A stretch of 64,000 nucleotides of DNA from Chloroflexota bacterium (lineage in GTDB: Bacteria > Chloroflexota > Limnocylindria > Limnocylindrales > CSP1-4), in NCBI GenBank assembly GCA_019637815.1, contig JAHBUZ010000005.1:1-64000 (forward strand), written 5' to 3'. Under the pieces are notes generated by a model. That model saw only the letters and a list, made by a program, of their open reading frames with translations. It was not told the origin of the DNA and searched no databases. Positions within the stretch are counted from its first letter, which is position 1. Every line of letters starts with the position of its first letter. The position numbers and the translations under genes are program-made. Positions 33,905 to 44,426 of the stretch are shown here, piece by piece.

Positions 33905-35053
33905 ATGGAGCCTTGGGCGATCGGCGTGGGCATCGGCGTCATCGCGGCACGCTTCCTCGTGCCCCTGTTCATCCCGCTGTTCCCGCTGCCGGCGATGATC
34001 GCAGCACTCGTCCTGGATGCGGTGGATCAGACCGTGTTCCAGGCCCTGGCACCCGGCGCGGACCTCGCGTGGTACCAGGGCTACGACAAGGCGCTCGACA
34101 TCTACTACCTCTCGATCGCCTATCTCGCGACGCTCCGCAACTGGACCAACATCCCGGCGTTCCAGGTGAGCCGCTTCCTGTACTACTACCGCCTCGTGGG
34201 CGCGACCCTGTTCGAGGCGACCGGCCTGCGCTGGCTGCTGCTGGTCTTCCCCAACACGTTCGAGTACTTCTTCGACGCCATCGAGGCGATCCGCACCCGC
34301 TGGGATCCCCGCCGGGTCAGCGCTGCGCTGGTGGTTGGGATCGCGGCGTTCATCTGGATCGTCATCAAGCTGCCCCAGGAGTGGTGGATCCACATCGCGC
34401 AGCTGGACGTGACCGACATCGTCCAGGAGCGCATCTTCGGCGTACCGGCCGGTACGCCGTGGGCGGATACGTTCGCCGACCAGTGGTGGATCGTCGGGGC
34501 CTTCGTGGTGGTCGTGGTCCTGCTGGTGCTCCTGGCGATGTGGGTGGTCCGCAACCACCTGCCACCTGCGGACCGACCCATCACGCTGTCCGCGGATGCC
34601 CAGCAACCGTATCTGCCCACGTCCGCGGTGCAGGCCGCGGCGACCCACGTGGCCGGGCGGCTCGTGAGCGTCGCGACGCTGGAGAAGCTGGTCCTGCTGG
34701 TGCTCGTGACCAGCATCTTCGGGATGATGCTGGACCTGCGCGTGCCACCCGTCTCGCTCGCCATCGCCGTGGGCATCGTGGTCGTGGTCACGACCGCCAT
34801 CAGCCACGCCATGACCCGGCGTGGCTACACCTGGGACTCCGCGTTCCGCCAGTTCCTGGTGACCACGGCCGTGCTGGGGCTCGTGACGCTCGTGCTCATC
34901 GCCATCTCGCCGCTGCCGGGCGGTGGTCGGTCGATGGTCATGACCCTCTTCTTCGTGACGCTCGTGAGCGTCCTCGTGACGATGTACGACCGCTACCTGC
35001 CGCGCTACCTGGCGCGGGTGCGCCAGACGCAGCTGGAGGCCGAGCTGCCGTAG
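33905..35053 (+). CDS. Polytopic membrane protein of unknown function
   Basis: The 382-residue protein has about eight predicted membrane segments, among them 8-28, 30-45, 100-118, 140-160, 197-215, 262-280, 285-303 and 320-355. Two hydrophilic parts lie near 170-190 and 220-250. Aromatic-rich segments such as FLYYYRLVGATLF occur. No family is recognised. It lies between the molybdopterin-binding gene and a decayed toxin. It may be conserved in relatives, but the sequence gives no function. Confidence 0.72.
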   Translation: MEPWAIGVGIGVIAARFLVPLFIPLFPLPAMIAALVLDAVDQTVFQALAPGADLAWYQGYDKALDIYYLSIAYLATLRNWTNIPAFQVSRFLYYYRLVGATLFEATGLRWLLLVFPNTFEYFFDAIEAIRTRWDPRRVSAALVVGIAAFIWIVIKLPQEWWIHIAQLDVTDIVQERIFGVPAGTPWADTFADQWWIVGAFVVVVVLLVLLAMWVVRNHLPPADRPITLSADAQQPYLPTSAVQAAATHVAGRLVSVATLEKLVLLVLVTSIFGMMLDLRVPPVSLAIAVGIVVVVTTAISHAMTRRGYTWDSAFRQFLVTTAVLGLVTLVLIAISPLPGGGRSMVMTLFFVTLVSVLVTMYDRYLPRYLARVRQTQLEAELP

Positions 35054-35137
35054 CGGTCGCCCTGGTCCATGACATGACGCTCGTCACCCGGAACGTCCGG
35101 GACGTGGCGTCGACGGGCGCCCGGATCCTCGACCCCA
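35053..35137 (+). pseudogene. C-terminal fragment of a VapC toxin
   Basis: The plus-strand reading VALVHDMTLVTRNVRDVAST continues GARILDP, the typical last motif of FitB/VapC PIN toxins. No start or N-terminal PIN sequence precedes it; it begins right after the stop of the membrane-protein gene. Confidence 0.7.
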
Positions 35138-35160
35138 CCGGCGGGGGTCCGCGGGAGCGA

Positions 35161-35577
35161 TCAGGCCGGCAGAAGGTCGATCGAGGGTCGGTGTCGAGGT
35201 CGCAGGAGTGAGAAGTGGCGTCGGTCAAGGGTCGCAAGCTTGCCCTCGTCCAGGCGCTCGATGATCGCCAGGACCGCCGCATCCACGAACCCGATGTCCG
35301 CGTCTGCGTAGCGGTCACAGAGCTCGCCGACCCGCCGGTAGTCACCCGGTGTCAGGTCCTCCACCAGGTAGGCGCCGTCACTGATATCCGCGAGCAACGC
35401 GACCAGCGCCCCGGCATGGAGACGCTGGCCGATCCAGTAGTCCACTTCGACGAGGACCGGCGCCGGGATGACCAGCGCTTCGTCCGCCTCCTCGATCAAG
35501 GCGCGACACGCGACATGGTCGGCATCCGAGCGGTCGAGTGAGGCGAACAGCGGCCCCGTGTCCAGGATCAGCGCCAT
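35161..35577 (-). CDS. vapC: PIN-domain toxin (locus c)
   Basis: The 138-residue PIN toxin has D6 in LILDTGPLFASLD, E in PVLVEVDYWIG, D in ADIGFVDAAV and D in LATLDRRHF. The start codon and ribosome region lie in a 20-bp tandem duplication, so the first copy now gives a short out-of-frame reading and the second ATG at 35577 serves the toxin. It is the intact relative of two decayed fragments at 41.5 and 48.0 kb. Confidence 0.86.
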   Translation of the reverse strand: MALILDTGPLFASLDRSDADHVACRALIEEADEALVIPAPVLVEVDYWIGQRLHAGALVALLADISDGAYLVEDLTPGDYRRVGELCDRYADADIGFVDAAVLAIIERLDEGKLATLDRRHFSLLRPRHRPSIDLLPA

Positions 35578-35602
35578 GAACGCAGGATCAGCGCCATGAA
35601 CG
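35563..35602. repeat. Perfect 20-bp tandem duplication over the toxin start
   Basis: caggatcagcgccatgaacg occurs twice in a row (35563-35582 and 35583-35602). It contains the toxin ATG and, in the second genomic copy, the antitoxin stop. Confidence 0.95.
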
Positions 35603-35812
35603 AGGGACTGGCCGCTCCTCGCCCGCAAGGCGCGCAGTGCCTCGATGACCAGACGCGGCGATGCCAAGGCTCCGTGGTCGCGGGCGCGTCCGTGCCACCT
35701 TCTCGTCGATGGCCTCGCGGATGACCACCGCCATGGACACCCCTCGCTCAGCGGCGATCCGGCGGAGCCGATCTCGGGTGTCGTCCGGGAGCATCAACGT
35801 GGTGCGTTCCAT
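35588..35812 (-). CDS. vapB: Ribbon-helix-helix antitoxin (locus c)
   Basis: The 74-residue antitoxin begins with a typical RHH (MERTTLMLPDDTRDRLRRIA, SMAVVIREAI). Its stop lies within the 20-bp duplication, 10 bases before the toxin ATG; before the duplication the genes would have overlapped. TATCAT lies 6 bases before the ATG, which suggests a leaderless message. Confidence 0.84.
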   Translation of the reverse strand: MERTTLMLPDDTRDRLRRIAAERGVSMAVVIREAIDEKVARTRPRPRSLGIAASGHRGTARLAGEERPVPRSWR

Positions 35813-35818
35813 GACGCA

Positions 35819-35824
35819 ATGATA
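35819..35824 (-). promoter_or_regulatory. -10 box (TATCAT) for vapBC locus c
   Basis: TATCAT on the minus strand is 6 bases from the ATG at 35812. Confidence 0.5.
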
Positions 35825-35877
35825 GCGGCACCGCCATATGTCCGAGCCAGGCCACGTGCCGGATGCGACTCCCCGCG

Positions 35878-36728
35878 TCAGCCGGCGCGGACGGTCGCCG
35901 CTTCGATGGCGCGTCGGGTGAAGACCACGGCCATCGCGCCCCGATACTCGGCGTCCGCGTGGATGTCGCTGGCCACGACCTGACCGTCCGCGGCGTGTGC
36001 CGCCGCGTCTGCCACGGACGAACCACCGAGGAGTGCCGTCTCCACGGCTCGCGCCCGGTACGCCACCTCGCCCACACCCGTGATGCCGACCCGGGCATCC
36101 ACCACGCGTCCGGCGTCGGTCCGCACGACCGCCGCGACCCCCACCAGGGAGTAGCCGGACGCGGGCTGGGCCAGGCGTCGATACGCGGTCCCGGTCCCGG
36201 CCGCCAGCCCGGGGATGCGCAGCTCCATGAGCAGCTCATCGGGCCGCAGATCCGTCTCGAACGCGCCGTGGAAGAACCCGTCCGCCGCGACCACCCGCTC
36301 CCCGGCGGACGAGCGCGTCACGAACGAGGCGTCCAGGGCGAGCATCGCCGCCGGCAGGTCCGACGCCGGATCCGCGTGTGCCACGCTGCCACCCAGCGTG
36401 CCCCGGTTGCGCACCTGGACATCGCCGATGTCCGCGATCGTCTCCGCGAGCAGCGGGCAGCGCTCGGCCACGAGCGGGGATGCCAGCACGGCCGTGTAGG
36501 GCACCGCGCCACCGATGACGAGGCCGCCATCCGCGCCCGGCCGGATGCCCTGGAGCTCGCCCAGCCGACCGATATCGATGAGCCGATCGACCTCCGCCAC
36601 CCGGAGCTTGAGCAGCGGCAGCAGGCTCTGGCCGCCATTGATGACCTTGGTCCCGTCCGAGGCGCCCGCGAGCAGCGAGAGCGCCTCGGCCAGGGACGCG
36701 GGCCGGGTGTACGAGAACGCCGCCGGGA

Positions 36729-36732
<4 letters not shown>
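35878..36732 (-). CDS. coxM: FAD-binding subunit of a CO/xanthine dehydrogenase-family hydroxylase
   Basis: The 284-residue subunit has the two FAD motifs of the family: INGGQSLLPLLKLR (31-44) and RNRGTLGGSVAHADPASDLP (near 108-127). It would pass electrons from the iron-sulfur subunit to an acceptor. Its ATG overlaps the end of the large-subunit gene (ATGA). The gene order on the minus strand is small, large, medium. The substrate is set by the large subunit. Confidence 0.92.
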
Positions 36733-39167
<2,435 letters not shown>

Positions 39168-39179
39168 GGTCGTGCCTCC

Positions 39180-39716
39180 TCAGCTCGCGCTCGGCTGCGC
39201 CGTGGCGGTCGGCTGGGATGTGCCGGCCTCCGCGTCACGCATCGCGGCGGCCGCGGCCATCACGGACCGCACGATGTTGTGATAGCCCGTGCAGCGGCAG
39301 ACGTTGCCCTCGATGGCGTGGCGCACCGTGGGCTCGTCCGGGTCCGGGTCGCGTGCCAGGAGGTCGGCCGCGCACATGATCATGCCCGGGGTGCAGAAGC
39401 CGCACTGGAGGCCGTGGTTGGTCCAGAACGCGTCCTGGAGCGGATGCAGCGCGCCCTCGCTGCCGATGCCCTCGATGGTGGTGACCGCCGAGCCGTCCAC
39501 CTGGACCGCGAGCACTGCGCACGACTTGACCGCCTGGCCATCCACGTGGACCGTGCAGGCACCGCACTGGCTGGTGTCACAGCCGATGTGCGTGCCCGTC
39601 AGCCCCAAGTCGTCGCGCAGCAGCTGCACCAGCAGCTTGCGTGGTTCCACGGCCACCGTCCGGGGCGTGCCGTTCACGACCACGGCCACCTCCACGGTGG
39701 CACCCTCCTCGGACAT
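39180..39716 (-). CDS. coxS: [2Fe-2S] small subunit of the hydroxylase
   Basis: The 178-residue subunit has both clusters: plant-type C46, C51, C54, C66 and the second C105, C108, C140, C142. The C-terminus is extended by about 25 Ala/Thr/Ser residues. AAGGAGG precedes the ATG by about 8 bases, so this operon uses a classical ribosome site. It is first in the coxS-L-M run and carries electrons from molybdenum to FAD. Confidence 0.93.
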   Translation of the reverse strand: MSEEGATVEVAVVVNGTPRTVAVEPRKLLVQLLRDDLGLTGTHIGCDTSQCGACTVHVDGQAVKSCAVLAVQVDGSAVTTIEGIGSEGALHPLQDAFWTNHGLQCGFCTPGMIMCAADLLARDPDPDEPTVRHAIEGNVCRCTGYHNIVRSVMAAAAAMRDAEAGTSQPTATAQPSAS

Positions 39717-40328
39717 CAGCGACCTCCTTCGCGTGACGTGTCGCGCAGGACCGGACTCCTGATGACCAGCCGCCTGGCAGCCATCCCCGGCCCGACGCGG
39801 AGGAGCACGCCCGGCCGCCTGCCGGACGCCCAGCGGCGCCCGCTGGTCGGGGCATCCTGCGCCCGATCAGGAGCGAGTGACAAGTGAAGCGCGCCTGAGC
39901 GCGATGGCACTGTTCTGTTGAGCAGCGAAGATGCTCGCATCACGCCTCGAAAGCCTTGCTCTGGGCCAGGATCGCCGAGACGCCCTCGTCAGATCGTGGT
40001 GAGCGGTCGGCCGGCCGAGCGCACCATCGAGACATCACCGAGCGAGATACATCTCCGGGCGATCCAGCGACCCATCGCCGCGCGAGACATTCGCCGCGGA
40101 TGACCACGATGATCGGACACCAGGCCCTCGATCGTGGGGATGGACGTAGGCGACGGTGCCACATCGCGCTTCCCAGCCATCGGAGTGTGACGATCGTCCA
40201 GCAAGGCGTGACATTCGTCATCCCCAGCGGTGGTCGCGAGCCCCTCGTTGGCCCGAAGCCTGCGACCGATCCACGTGGCGTCCATCCATCCTGTACATCG
40301 GTCAGAACGGGCGACCCATCACCGATGT
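39717..40328. other. Non-coding or decayed region upstream of coxS
   Basis: This stretch of about 610 bases has lower GC than its surroundings and no convincing gene. A short plus-strand reading at 39930-40002 (LASRLESLALGQ) faintly recalls an antitoxin helix. The left end must hold the coxS promoter, but no clear -10 box was found. Together with the broken toxin beside it, the region looks like decayed mobile or toxin-antitoxin DNA. Confidence 0.45.
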
Positions 40329-40406
40329 CGGGTCAGACGGTGGGCGTGCATCACCGGGACGTCGTGTGCGTCGAACGCGCGGGTGGGTGTCGAGCCGGTA
40401 CCTCAC
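40329..40406 (-). pseudogene. vapC: Decayed VapC start after the locus d antitoxin
   Basis: A GTG overlaps the antitoxin stop (GTGA), and the reading begins VRYRLDTHPRV. This resembles the MRYLLDTH opening of PIN toxins that follow Phd antitoxins. It stops after 25 codons and no PIN residues follow in any frame. Confidence 0.6.
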
Positions 40407-40633
40407 CCCTCGAACAGGCGCTGGATCTCGTCCGGGAGCGGATCATCGAAGTCGTCAGGAATCGTCAAGATCCCCTCGTCGAACCCGAACTCACGCTCCC
40501 TCGGCGTGCCGATGGGCACCAGGCGCGCGACCGGCCGTCCACGATTCGTGATGATGATCTCCTCACCCGTCGCGACCCTGCGCAGGAGGCGCGAGAAGTG
40601 GGCCTTGGCCTCGCTGACGCCGACCGTGACCAT
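40403..40633 (-). CDS. Phd/YefM-family antitoxin without intact toxin (locus d)
   Basis: The 76-residue antitoxin has the Phd fold (VSEAKAHFSRLLRRVATGEE, IIITNRGRPVARLVPI). I chose the ATG at 40633 because TATGCT lies 7 bases upstream; the ATG at 40645 lies inside that box. The toxin downstream is only a fragment, so this may be an orphan antitoxin kept for regulation or to neutralise related toxins. Confidence 0.83.
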   Translation of the reverse strand: MVTVGVSEAKAHFSRLLRRVATGEEIIITNRGRPVARLVPIGTPREREFGFDEGILTIPDDFDDPLPDEIQRLFEG

Positions 40634-40634
40634 G

Positions 40635-40653
40635 ATCGGCAGCATAGCCCGAT
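40635..40653 (-). promoter_or_regulatory. Inverted repeat enclosing the -10 box TATGCT (locus d)
   Basis: The arms ATCGG and CCGAT are 9 bases apart and enclose the minus-strand TATGCT at 40641-40646. The ATG follows 7 bases after the box. Confidence 0.6.
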
Positions 40654-40729
40654 AGCCGCCTCGATCGATGACCTATCTCTCAGGCATCGTGGGTCTCGTG
40701 GATGGAGCAGCCGCAAGGACCGATCAGCC

Positions 40730-40748
40730 GTGTTGTAGTATTCGACAC
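40730..40748 (+). promoter_or_regulatory. Near-palindrome enclosing the -10 box TAGTAT (locus e)
   Basis: GTGTTG and CGACAC (one mismatch) flank TAGTAT at 40736-40741. The ATG at 40753 follows after 11 bases. Confidence 0.5.
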
Positions 40749-40752
40749 CACG

Positions 40753-41007
40753 ATGTCGATGCTGACCGTCCCACAGGCCGCCAAGCGGGTACGCCGGAAC
40801 CCGGAGACGGTCCGGCGCTGGATCCGAGAGGGTCGACTACCGGCCACGAAGGTCGGCACCCAGCACATCATCGAGGAGTCCGACCTCGACGCCCTGGGCG
40901 ACCTCTCAGGAACGCTACCCCTGCCACCTGAGTGGGAGAGGACCTCCTGGGGCTCCCCGATGCCCGACTTCCTCGCCATCCTCCGGCGACAGCGCGAGGA
41001 GCATTGA
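40753..41007 (+). CDS. Excisionase/MerR-type HTH antitoxin (locus e)
   Basis: The 84-residue protein has a helix-turn-helix of excisionase type (TVPQAAKRVRRNPETVRRWI, EGRLPATKVG) and a C-terminal tail. Such HTH proteins often act as antitoxins of PIN toxins. Its stop overlaps the toxin TTG start (TTGA). The fold differs from the Phd and RHH antitoxins at other loci. Confidence 0.82.
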   Translation: MSMLTVPQAAKRVRRNPETVRRWIREGRLPATKVGTQHIIEESDLDALGDLSGTLPLPPEWERTSWGSPMPDFLAILRRQREEH

Positions 41008-41411
41008 GCACCGAACGTCTGGTCGCGGACGCGAGCATCGCCCTTGCCATGGCGACCGCGGCCGAGCTGCCCGACTGGTCACGCGATGTCGAGTTGATCG
41101 CGCCACATCTGCTGTGGTCCGAAGCGCTCTCCGTGCTCCGCGAGTCTGTATGGCGGGGCGTCGTGCCGGCTGCCGAGGCGGAGCGTGTCCGTGTGCGCCT
41201 GAGCACACTCCCGATCACGGCCCAGGCGCCGTCAGACCTGCGGGACCGAGCCTGGAGCGTGGCGGTGCGCCTCGGCTGGGCCAAGACCTACGACGCGGAG
41301 TACGTCGCCCTTGCTGAGATCGAGGAGACTCGACTCCTGACCCTCGACGCACGACTCCAGCGGGGCGCTGCGCGGCTCGTCACGGTCATCGGTCCCACCG
41401 AGGTGGGCTGA
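41004..41411 (+). CDS. vapC: PIN-domain toxin (locus e)
   Basis: The 135-residue toxin starts at a TTG overlapping the antitoxin stop. Acidic residues are in LVADASIAL, LLWSEALSV, KTYDAEYVALA and LLTLDARL, the four PIN positions. It is paired with an HTH-type rather than RHH antitoxin. Confidence 0.85.
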   Translation: MSTERLVADASIALAMATAAELPDWSRDVELIAPHLLWSEALSVLRESVWRGVVPAAEAERVRVRLSTLPITAQAPSDLRDRAWSVAVRLGWAKTYDAEYVALAEIEETRLLTLDARLQRGAARLVTVIGPTEVG

Positions 41412-41479
41412 CACCACCTCCCCGTCGACGGCTGACGATGACCCGCAGGGACGGATGACTCCACCGGAGCGGAGGCCGC

Positions 41480-41590
41480 TCGAGTCGGTACAGGGATGAC
41501 CGCGGCCTCGTCCGCCCTCCTCGATCAGCGGCCGACAGGCGGCGTGGTCGGCATCCGTGCGGTCGAGCGACGCGAGCAGCAGACCCGTTC
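41480..41590 (-). pseudogene. vapC: Frameshifted N-terminal VapC fragment
   Basis: The minus-strand reading LLLASLDRTDADHAACRPLI matches LFASLDRSDADHVACRALI of the intact locus c toxin. After EE one extra G shifts the frame; the neighbouring frame continues ADEAAVIPVP, matching ADEALVIPAP. The rest of the gene is missing. Confidence 0.75.
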
Positions 41591-41638
41591 CATGGCGCGA
41601 TCGTGGTGTCGCCATAGGGTGGTCGCCGGCGGTGATGC

Positions 41639-42553
41639 TCAGTACGGGCGCCGGCGGTCGACCATCACGAGTGATGCCCCGAGGGTGACGATGATGACCA
41701 TGCCCAGGACGAGCATCTCGCGCTGCTCGATCTCCGGCAGGCGCTCGCCCCGCAGCACCAGGCGGATCGGTTCGAGATCATCGGTCGTCCAGCGTGCCGG
41801 ACCCTCGCCCACCCGGGCACCGAGCACCTCTGCCAGGGAGACGGTGGTGCCATCGGGTGCGCGGAACGCCTCGGGCCCCACCCGGTCCGCGACCTCCGAG
41901 ACGGACTCCGTGCGGCGTTCCCATCGCCAGTCCGCACCATAGGGGAACACGAGGATGGAGCCATAGCCGATGGCGGCGGCCGCGAGCCCCGCCACGAGGA
42001 GCGCCGGCAGCTGGCGGCCCATGACGAGCCCGACGAGGACGCCTGCGGCGAACACAGCGAGCCCTCGGACCACGAGCAGTGGCCCACGCTCGCCGTACCC
42101 ATGCAGTGACACCCGTGGGTCGACCTCCGGCCATCGGGCGGCCTCCAGCGCGTCGCTCGCGAACGCGAGCACCGCGAGCCCGAGGACCAGCACCGTGGCC
42201 ACCGGGAGCACCCGCTCCAGGAGCCACTGGCGGCGCGCGCCGGATAGGGACCAGCCCAGCTGCACCGTCCCGTGCTCCACCTCCCGTGCGACCAGCACCG
42301 GCCCGAGGACGACGCCCGCTACGAGCGGCGCCACACCCGCGAGCCCCGCCACCTGGTCGGCCTGGCCACGCAGCGCCGCGACGGCGGCTGCGCAGGCCTC
42401 TGGATCCTCGTCCGGAGCGCACTCGCCCACCGCCAGCCCGGCCAGCTGGTCCGCGACGACCATCGCCGCAACGGCCACGAACCCCACGGCCAGGAGCACC
42501 ACCAGCAGCTCGAAGCGATACAGCCGCCAAGTCGTGACCCAGGTGGACGGCAC
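41639..42553 (-). CDS. ABC-2-type permease, second of a tandem pair
   Basis: The 304-residue membrane protein has about six membrane segments and the block LVAREVEHGTVQLGWSLSGA, shared with its neighbour. An extracellular loop of about 40 residues with two Cys follows the first helix. It ends in DRRRPY, as the neighbour ends in GRRRPY, so the two arose by duplication and would form a heterodimeric channel with the ATPase at 43.5 kb. Confidence 0.85.
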   Translation of the reverse strand: MPSTWVTTWRLYRFELLVVLLAVGFVAVAAMVVADQLAGLAVGECAPDEDPEACAAAVAALRGQADQVAGLAGVAPLVAGVVLGPVLVAREVEHGTVQLGWSLSGARRQWLLERVLPVATVLVLGLAVLAFASDALEAARWPEVDPRVSLHGYGERGPLLVVRGLAVFAAGVLVGLVMGRQLPALLVAGLAAAAIGYGSILVFPYGADWRWERRTESVSEVADRVGPEAFRAPDGTTVSLAEVLGARVGEGPARWTTDDLEPIRLVLRGERLPEIEQREMLVLGMVIIVTLGASLVMVDRRRPY

Positions 42554-42555
42554 CG

Positions 42556-43530
42556 TCAGTAGGGCCGCCGACGGCCGATGACCACGAAGGTGGCGCCGAG
42601 CGCAAGGACGGCAGCCGTCCCCAGGATGAGCGCCTCCCGCGTCTCGATCTCTGTCAGCTGCTCGCCGGTGTACGCGACCATCGCGAGCTCCAGATTGTCG
42701 TACACCCAGTTGTCCGCCCGCATCTCGTCGTCGCGGAACCTGCGCGGGACGTAGGCCAACGCTTCGTCGTAGCTGATGACCCTGCCGTCATCCGGGGCGA
42801 GGAACGCCTCGCGTACCCCGCGGTAGAGGAGCTGATTCTCGTCCTTCCTGTATTCCCTCCAAGCCACGAGCCCTCGCGGCTCGACCCCGTAGGGGAACTC
42901 GTTCTTGAGACGATGGCTGACACCGGTCGCGACCATGGCGGCGAGCAACAGCGCAGGTAGCTGGCGGCCGACCACGGACCCGATGAGGACGCTCACCGCG
43001 AACACGGCCAGCCCACGCGTGACCAGCGGTGGGCCACGGAGCCCGTAGTCACGGAGTGACTCCCGCGGGTCCTGCCAGAACCAGCGGGATGCCATGATCG
43101 CGTCAGCGACGAGGGCCAGCAACACGAGGACGAGCAGGAGCGGCAGCCCGACCGGCAGCAGCCGTCCGAGCAGCCAGCGCCACCGAGCGCCCGACAGTGA
43201 CCAGCCGAGCTGGGCGGTCCGGTGCTCGATCTCGCGCGAGACGAGCACCGAGCCCAGGAGCGCCCCCGCCGCGAACGACGCGAAGCCGAACAGCTCGAAC
43301 GCCCACATGCCGAACCGGGCGACGAAGACATCGACGTCCGGACAGTCCGGCAACTCGCCCGTCTCCTGATCGATCGTCCCGCAGAAGTCGAAGCGCTCCC
43401 TGCTGACGGGCCGGGCCTCGTCCAGCTGGAGGATGATGAACAGGCCACCGGCCACCAGGAGCCCGATGCCCAGCAACGCGGCGACCAGCTCGAACCGATA
43501 CAGCCGCCAGGCGGTGGCCCAGGTGCTCAT
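42556..43530 (-). CDS. ABC-2-type permease, first of a tandem pair
   Basis: The 324-residue protein is the paralogue of the next gene, with the same STWxTxWRLYRFEL opening and LVSREIEHRTAQLGWSLSGA block. Its first outer loop holds FDFCGTID and LPDCPDVDV, a possible disulfide. Its ATG overlaps the ATPase stop (TGATG). With the ATPase it forms an exporter of the ABC-2 type (drug, peptide or polysaccharide). Confidence 0.86.
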   Translation of the reverse strand: MSTWATAWRLYRFELVAALLGIGLLVAGGLFIILQLDEARPVSRERFDFCGTIDQETGELPDCPDVDVFVARFGMWAFELFGFASFAAGALLGSVLVSREIEHRTAQLGWSLSGARWRWLLGRLLPVGLPLLLVLVLLALVADAIMASRWFWQDPRESLRDYGLRGPPLVTRGLAVFAVSVLIGSVVGRQLPALLLAAMVATGVSHRLKNEFPYGVEPRGLVAWREYRKDENQLLYRGVREAFLAPDDGRVISYDEALAYVPRRFRDDEMRADNWVYDNLELAMVAYTGEQLTEIETREALILGTAAVLALGATFVVIGRRRPY

Positions 43531-44426
43531 CACGCGGCTGTGCGCTGGTCCTGCTCTGCGAGCGACTTGCCGGCAGCGAGGTATCCCTTGACGACGTAGT
43601 CCAGGGAGATCGGACCTCGATCGGAGCCGCGGACGCCATCGACGCCGCTTCTCTGGTCCACATGCACGATGTGTACGAGCCCGAACCCATCATCGAACTG
43701 GCCGACGACCCGTGTCGAGGGATCCTGCACCGCACCGCGTACGATGGCGTGACTCGTGAGTGCGTGGTCGATCGAGTCGTCCAGTAGGATCCGGCCGGCA
43801 CCCAGGACCACGATCCGGTCACAGACCTCCTCGATGTCACTCACGATGTGGGAAGAGAGCAGCACCGTCGTGTCGATATCGCGAACGACCGATCGGACGA
43901 TCGCAAGGAACTCGGTCCGGGCGAGCGGATCCAGACTTGCCAGCGGCTCGTCCAGCAGCAGCACGTCCGCGCGTGTGCCGAGTGCGATGGCCAACATCAC
44001 CTGGGCCTGCTGGCCGCCGGAGAGCTTCGTCGGATGCGCTGTCATGGGGATACCGATCCGCTCCAGATGCGCCCGTGCCGCCGGCCGATCGAAGCCGCGA
44101 CGTGCGCGCGCTGCCATCCCCAGGTGCTGGTCCACGGTCAGCGATCGGTACAGTGGCGGCTGCTGCGGCACGTAGCCCACATGTTGGAGGGCCCGGCCTC
44201 GGCGACGCCACGGATCGACACCACACACTCGGACCGAGCCCTTGGTGGGCCGCTCGAACCCGACGAGCGTCTTCATCAACGTGGACTTCCCGGCGGCGTT
44301 CGGCCCGACCAGCGCGGTACACGATCCGGGGGGAACACGCAGCGTGACGTCATCCAGCGCGCGGACGCCACGGCGATATCGCTTGGTCAACCCGCGCGCC
44401 TCGACCGCGGGGCCGGCCGTCGTCAT
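43530..44426 (-). CDS. ABC transporter ATP-binding protein, exporter type
   Basis: The 298-residue ATPase has Walker A GPNAAGKST (41-49), signature LSGGQQ (135-140), Walker B LLLDEP (156-161) and an intact H-loop. It belongs to the CcmA/bacitracin-resistance type that pairs with ABC-2 permeases. Its ATG at 44426 overlaps the stop of the secreted-protein gene (ATGA), so the two are coupled. Such export modules beside a two-component system often respond to cell-envelope-active peptides. Confidence 0.9.
   Translation of the reverse strand: MTTAGPAVEARGLTKRYRRGVRALDDVTLRVPPGSCTALVGPNAAGKSTLMKTLVGFERPTKGSVRVCGVDPWRRRGRALQHVGYVPQQPPLYRSLTVDQHLGMAARARRGFDRPAARAHLERIGIPMTAHPTKLSGGQQAQVMLAIALGTRADVLLLDEPLASLDPLARTEFLAIVRSVVRDIDTTVLLSSHIVSDIEEVCDRIVVLGAGRILLDDSIDHALTSHAIVRGAVQDPSTRVVGQFDDGFGLVHIVHVDQRSGVDGVRGSDRGPISLDYVVKGYLAAGKSLAEQDQRTAA

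Noticed and set aside
39930..40002. A 23-codon reading resembling an antitoxin helix (LASRLESLALGQ)
   Set aside because: It is too short and has no partner toxin or promoter; the similarity may be chance.
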